Shown: positions 61,268-64,000 of the stretch, piece after piece
How positions within the stretch are numbered: the first letter of the stretch is position 1
Layout of the letters: each line of letters begins with the position of its first letter
Assembly (NCBI RefSeq): GCF_029893355.1
Contig: NZ_JARZAI010000026.1
Span: forward strand, 1-64,000
Direction of reading: 5' to 3'
Source of the DNA: Kitasatospora sp. MAA4
Lineage (GTDB): Bacteria; Actinomycetota; Actinomycetes; Streptomycetales; Streptomycetaceae
Length of the DNA stretch: 64,000 bases
Translations under genes and position numbers: made by a program
Notes under the pieces: generated by a model
Told to the model about the DNA's origin: nothing
The model's database searches: none
What the model saw: only the letters and a program-made list of their open reading frames with translations

Positions 61268-62113
61268 ATGAGCAACGGCGGTGCGGCCAAGGGGTACGGA
61301 CGGTTCAGGATCGGCTGGGAGTTCTTCGGCACGGAGCTGAAGCGCTGCCGGGAGGCCGTCGGGATGTCGCAGGACGACCTGGGGCGGCGGGTGTTCTGCT
61401 CCGGCGCGTACATCGGCCAGATCGAGAACGCCTCGCGCAAGCCGCAACTGGACCTGGCCGAGCGGATCGACCAGGTGTTGGCGACGGGCGGGCTGCTCGG
61501 GCGGATGTGCAAGGAGCTGATCAACAAGTCGCCGTTCGCGTCCTACTTCGCCGAGGCTGCGGAGTTGCAGGCGCGGGCGTCGACGATCTGCCAGTTCTCG
61601 CCACTGCTCGTGCCGGGCCTGTTGCAGACCGAGGAGTACGCCCGGGCGGTGACCCGCGCGGCGCGGCCGTTCCAGTCGGCGGAGGACACGGAGGACTGGG
61701 TACGCAACCGGCTGGAGCGGGCGCGGCTGCTCCAGGGGCCGGACGCGCCGGAGTACTGGACGATCCTGGACGAGGGAGTGCTTCGGCGCCCGGTCGGCGG
61801 CAGGGCGGCGATGGCCCGCCAGCTGGACCATCTCGCCGAAGTCGCCGAGCGGGACCGGGTGCTGATCCAGGTGCTGCCGTTCTCCGCCGGGGCGCACGCC
61901 CTGATGGACGGCAGCCTGATGCTGATGACCTTCGAGGACGCGCCGCCGGTGGGCTATGCCGAGAGCGTGGACAGCGGCCAACTGCTGGACGAACCGGCGG
62001 TGGTGAAGCGCTGTGAAGCGGCCTACGATCTTGCTCGGGCCGCCGCTCTGCCGCCGGAGGCGGCCCTGGCCCTGATTCGCTCGGTGGCGAAGGAGTACAG
62101 AGATGGGTGCTGA
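61268..62113 (+). CDS. XRE-family regulator with DUF5753 domain
   Basis: This 281-residue protein has an N-terminal helix-turn-helix (ELKRCREAVGMSQDDLGRRV and GAYIGQIENASRKPQLDLAE) and a C-terminal DUF5753-type domain. The latter shows the familiar ICQFSPLLVPGLLQTEEYAR, RQLDHLAEVAERDRVLIQVL and SGQLLDEPAVV blocks. ATG 61268 follows GAGGAG. It overlaps the DUF397 gene by 11 bases. Such XRE-DUF397 pairs are abundant in Streptomyces and relate to the BldB/WhiJ-like developmental systems (established). The specific target is unknown. Confidence 0.93.
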   Translation: MSNGGAAKGYGRFRIGWEFFGTELKRCREAVGMSQDDLGRRVFCSGAYIGQIENASRKPQLDLAERIDQVLATGGLLGRMCKELINKSPFASYFAEAAELQARASTICQFSPLLVPGLLQTEEYARAVTRAARPFQSAEDTEDWVRNRLERARLLQGPDAPEYWTILDEGVLRRPVGGRAAMARQLDHLAEVAERDRVLIQVLPFSAGAHALMDGSLMLMTFEDAPPVGYAESVDSGQLLDEPAVVKRCEAAYDLARAAALPPEAALALIRSVAKEYRDGC

Positions 62114-62321
62114 ACAGTACGACCTGAGTGGTGCGCGGTGGCGCAAGTCCAGCTTCAGCGGGGGGAACAACAACGACTGCGTCGAGGTGGCCGACGGCTT
62201 CGCCGGGGTGCTGCCGGTGCGCGATTCCAAGGATCCGCACGGGCCGGCGCTGGTGTTCCGCGCCGAGGCGTGGCGGGCGTTCGTGGCGGGCGTCCGCGAG
62301 GGCGACTTCTCCGGCTGCTGA
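62103..62321 (+). CDS. DUF397 protein
   Basis: This 72-residue protein is typical of DUF397: LSGARWRKSSFSGGNNNDCV, EVADGFAGVLPVRDSKDPHG and a final AWRAFVAGVREG. It overlaps the XRE gene and is its partner; in WhiJ-like pairs the small protein is thought to modulate the regulator. No membrane segment is present. A strong bidirectional terminator follows. Confidence 0.93.
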   Translation: MGAEQYDLSGARWRKSSFSGGNNNDCVEVADGFAGVLPVRDSKDPHGPALVFRAEAWRAFVAGVREGDFSGC

Positions 62322-62334
62322 CCGGCTTCTGACC

Positions 62335-62383
62335 GGCGGTACGACGGTGGCGGCCCACCCGGGGCCGCCACCGTCGTACCGCC
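62335..62383. terminator. Very strong bidirectional terminator
   Basis: Twenty-two-base perfect arms (62335-62356 and 62362-62383) around ACCCG lie between the converging DUF397 and ppc genes. Confidence 0.92.
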
Positions 62384-62389
62384 TTCCGG

Positions 62390-64000
62390 TCAGCCGGTGT
62401 TGCGCAGGCCGGCGGCGATGCCGTTGACGGTCAGCAGCAGCGCGCGGGCGCGCAGCGGGTCCTCGGGCAGGCCCGCCGCGACGTCCTCGCGCTGGCGGCG
62501 GAGCAGCGCCACCTGGAGGTAGGAGATCGGGTCCAGGTAGGCGTCGCGGACCGTGAAGGTCTGCTTCAACACGTCGTTCGACTCCAGGAGTTCGCTCTCA
62601 CCGGTGAGGCGGAGCACTTCCTTGAGGGTGAGGTCGTGCTCGGCGGTGATCTGGTCGAACACGTGGCGCAGCTCGTCCGGCACCAGGGTCTCGACGTAGT
62701 GCCGGGCGATCCGCAGGTCGGTCTTGGCCAGCGTCATCGCGACGTTGGACAGGAAGTTCCGGAAGAAGTGCCAGCTGCCGTGCATCTCGTCCATCACGTC
62801 GCCCAGGCCCGCCTCGCGGGCGGCGGCCAGGCCGGAGCCGACGCCGTACCAGCCGGGGACGATCTGGCGGGACTGGGTCCAGCCGAAGACCCACGGGATG
62901 GCCCGCAGGCCGTCCAGGCCCGCGCCGGAGTCCGGGCGGCGGGACGGGCGCGAGCCCAGGTGCAGCGAGGCGAGCTGGTCGACCGGGGTGGCCGCGAAGA
63001 AGTACTTCGGCAGGTCCTCCTGCTCGACCAGCGCTCGGTAGGCGGTGTGCGCCGCCTCGGAGACCTGGTCCATCGCGGCGTCCCAGCGGGCCAGCTCCTC
63101 GGGGGCCTGGCGCGGCGAGGTGTGCAGCGCGGAGGCAGCCAGCGTGGCGGAGAGGGTCAGCTCCAGGTTCTCCCGGGCGAGCGAGGGGAGCAGGTACTTG
63201 TCGGAGATCACCTCGCCCTGCTCGGTCACCTTGATCTCGCCCTCCAGGGTGCCCCAGGGCTGGGCGAGGATCGCCTCGTGCGAGGGGCCGCCGCCGCGGC
63301 CGACCGTGCCACCGCGGCCGTGGAAGAGCCGCAGCCGGATGCCGTAGCGGTGGGCCACGTCGCGCAGTCGGCGCTGGGCGCGGTGGATCTCCCACTGGGA
63401 GGTGGTGATGCCGCCGAACTTGGAGGAGTCCGAGTAGCCGAGCATGACCTCCTGGACGTCCCCGCGCAGCGAGACCAGCAGGCGGTAGGACGGGTCGGAG
63501 AGCATCTCGTCGAGGATCCGGTCGGCCTGCTGGAGCTCGTCGGTGGTCTCCAGCAGCGGCACGATGCCGATGGTGGCGATCCCGGCGTGCAGGTCGATCA
63601 GGCCGGCCTCGCGGGCCAGCACGGTGGCGGCGAAGACGTCGTCCGCGCCCTGGCACATCGAGATGATGTAGCTCTCGACGATCTCGTCGCCGAACCGCTC
63701 GAAGCCCTCGCGGATGGTGTTGAAGACGCCCAGCGTCTTGGTGCCGGCGGCGTCCAGCGGGGCCGGGGTGGGCGCCAGCGGGCGGCGCGAGCGCAGCTCC
63801 TTGGCGAGCAGCTTCTGCCGGTACTCGCGCGGCATGTCGGCGTAGCGCCAGGCCTCCTCGCCGAGCCGGTCGAAGAGCTGGCCGAGCGCGTGGTGGTGCG
63901 CCTCGGCGTGCTCGCGGACGTCCATGGTGGCCAGCTGGAGGCCGAACGCCTCGACCGTGCGGATCGCCCGGGCGAGCCGGCCGTCGGCGATCAGCTCGCC
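62390..64000 (-). CDS. ppc: Phosphoenolpyruvate carboxylase, C-terminal part (runs off the right edge)
   Basis: The last ~536 residues of an enzyme usually ~900 long are present; the frame continues through 64000. The enzyme makes oxaloacetate from PEP and bicarbonate (anaplerosis). Conserved blocks are [20 protein letters not shown], the active-site [40 protein letters not shown] and the C-terminal end RNTG required for activity. Residues such as RPSRRP before [12 protein letters not shown] also match the family. The N-terminal half, including its catalytic His, lies outside this window. It converges with the XRE/DUF397 genes. Confidence 0.96.
   Translation of the reverse strand, partial: GELIADGRLARAIRTVEAFGLQLATMDVREHAEAHHHALGQLFDRLGEEAWRYADMPREYRQKLLAKELRSRRPLAPTPAPLDAAGTKTLGVFNTIREGFERFGDEIVESYIISMCQGADDVFAATVLAREAGLIDLHAGIATIGIVPLLETTDELQQADRILDEMLSDPSYRLLVSLRGDVQEVMLGYSDSSKFGGITTSQWEIHRAQRRLRDVAHRYGIRLRLFHGRGGTVGRGGGPSHEAILAQPWGTLEGEIKVTEQGEVISDKYLLPSLARENLELTLSATLAASALHTSPRQAPEELARWDAAMDQVSEAAHTAYRALVEQEDLPKYFFAATPVDQLASLHLGSRPSRRPDSGAGLDGLRAIPWVFGWTQSRQIVPGWYGVGSGLAAAREAGLGDVMDEMHGSWHFFRNFLSNVAMTLAKTDLRIARHYVETLVPDELRHVFDQITAEHDLTLKEVLRLTGESELLESNDVLKQTFTVRDAYLDPISYLQVALLRRQREDVAAGLPEDPLRARALLLTVNGIAAGLRNTG

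Noticed and set aside
60296-62371. 691-codon minus-strand frame across the surface protein and XRE genes
   Set aside because: It is antisense to two well-supported genes and has low-complexity Arg/Gly/Pro content.
1-64000. CRISPR arrays, rRNA genes, transposases or a complete integrase
   Set aside because: I saw no regularly spaced repeats, rRNA sequence, or transposase/integrase motifs on either strand.

Overview
The window is high-G+C actinobacterial DNA of the Streptomycetaceae type (Streptomyces, Kitasatospora or a close relative). The evidence is very strong G/C third-position bias, frequent GTG starts, long antisense shadow ORFs, and housekeeping neighbourhoods that I recall from Streptomyces chromosomes: galT-galE-galK with a LuxR-type gene, glmU-prs-rplY-pth, and rsmI, tatD, ksgA-ispE-ABC-F. 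The genus cannot be fixed from the sequence alone.

Region 1 (1-7560) looks accessory. It holds a small conserved hypothetical gene, a GntR/UTRA repressor divergent from an anti-sigma-type ATPase around a perfect palindrome, an HTH-plus-unknown-domain regulator five bases from a PP2C-like phosphatase, a highly structured non-coding stretch (3848-4142), and a lower-G+C two-gene module of a HEPN-like protein and a P-loop ATPase coupled by a TAATG overlap. A nine-base core, CCCCTAGAC, occurs four times here in two pairs; I found no further copy in my reading of the window. The region ends at the 3' half of a tRNA-Ala(CGC)-like gene followed by a terminator, the expected look of an integrated-element boundary.

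Region 2 (7800-15842) has two convergent secreted proteins carrying the same ~120-residue C-terminal repeat (a multidomain protein and a beta-helix/PKD protein), a truncated HAD-like remnant between them, and a DUF6197-like gene. Region 3 (15965-30530) holds a phosphotransferase, an MFS exporter with a MarR regulator, a RodA/FtsW-PBP pair, a membrane glycosyltransferase, a Tat-exported protein, a second penicillin-binding protein, a protein O-mannosyltransferase and rsmI. The cell-wall and surface-glycosylation genes lie together.

Region 4 (30814-35989) is tatD-ksgA-ispE-ABC-F. The rpfB gene, which sits between tatD and ksgA in several actinobacteria, is absent. Region 5 (36049-46255) is the most unusual: an orphan type VII secretion-associated locus. 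Two paralogous three-gene cassettes (small YxxxD protein, DUF1023 alpha/beta hydrolase, anchored protein) run outward in opposite directions from a centre that encodes a helical YxxxD protein, a Gly-rich WXG/PPE-like protein and a mycosin. No core ecc gene is present.

Region 6 (46361-53273) has an MHS transporter, tRNA-Thr(GGT), an orphan regulator lacking its phospho-Asp, the Leloir galactose operon, and a second regulator with an insertion in its receiver domain. Region 7 (53270-64000) has MarR, a TetR-desaturase pair with a clear operator, tRNA-Gln(TTG), glmU, prs, rplY, pth, a Ser/Pro-rich surface protein, an XRE/DUF397 pair, and the 3' part of ppc running off the right edge.
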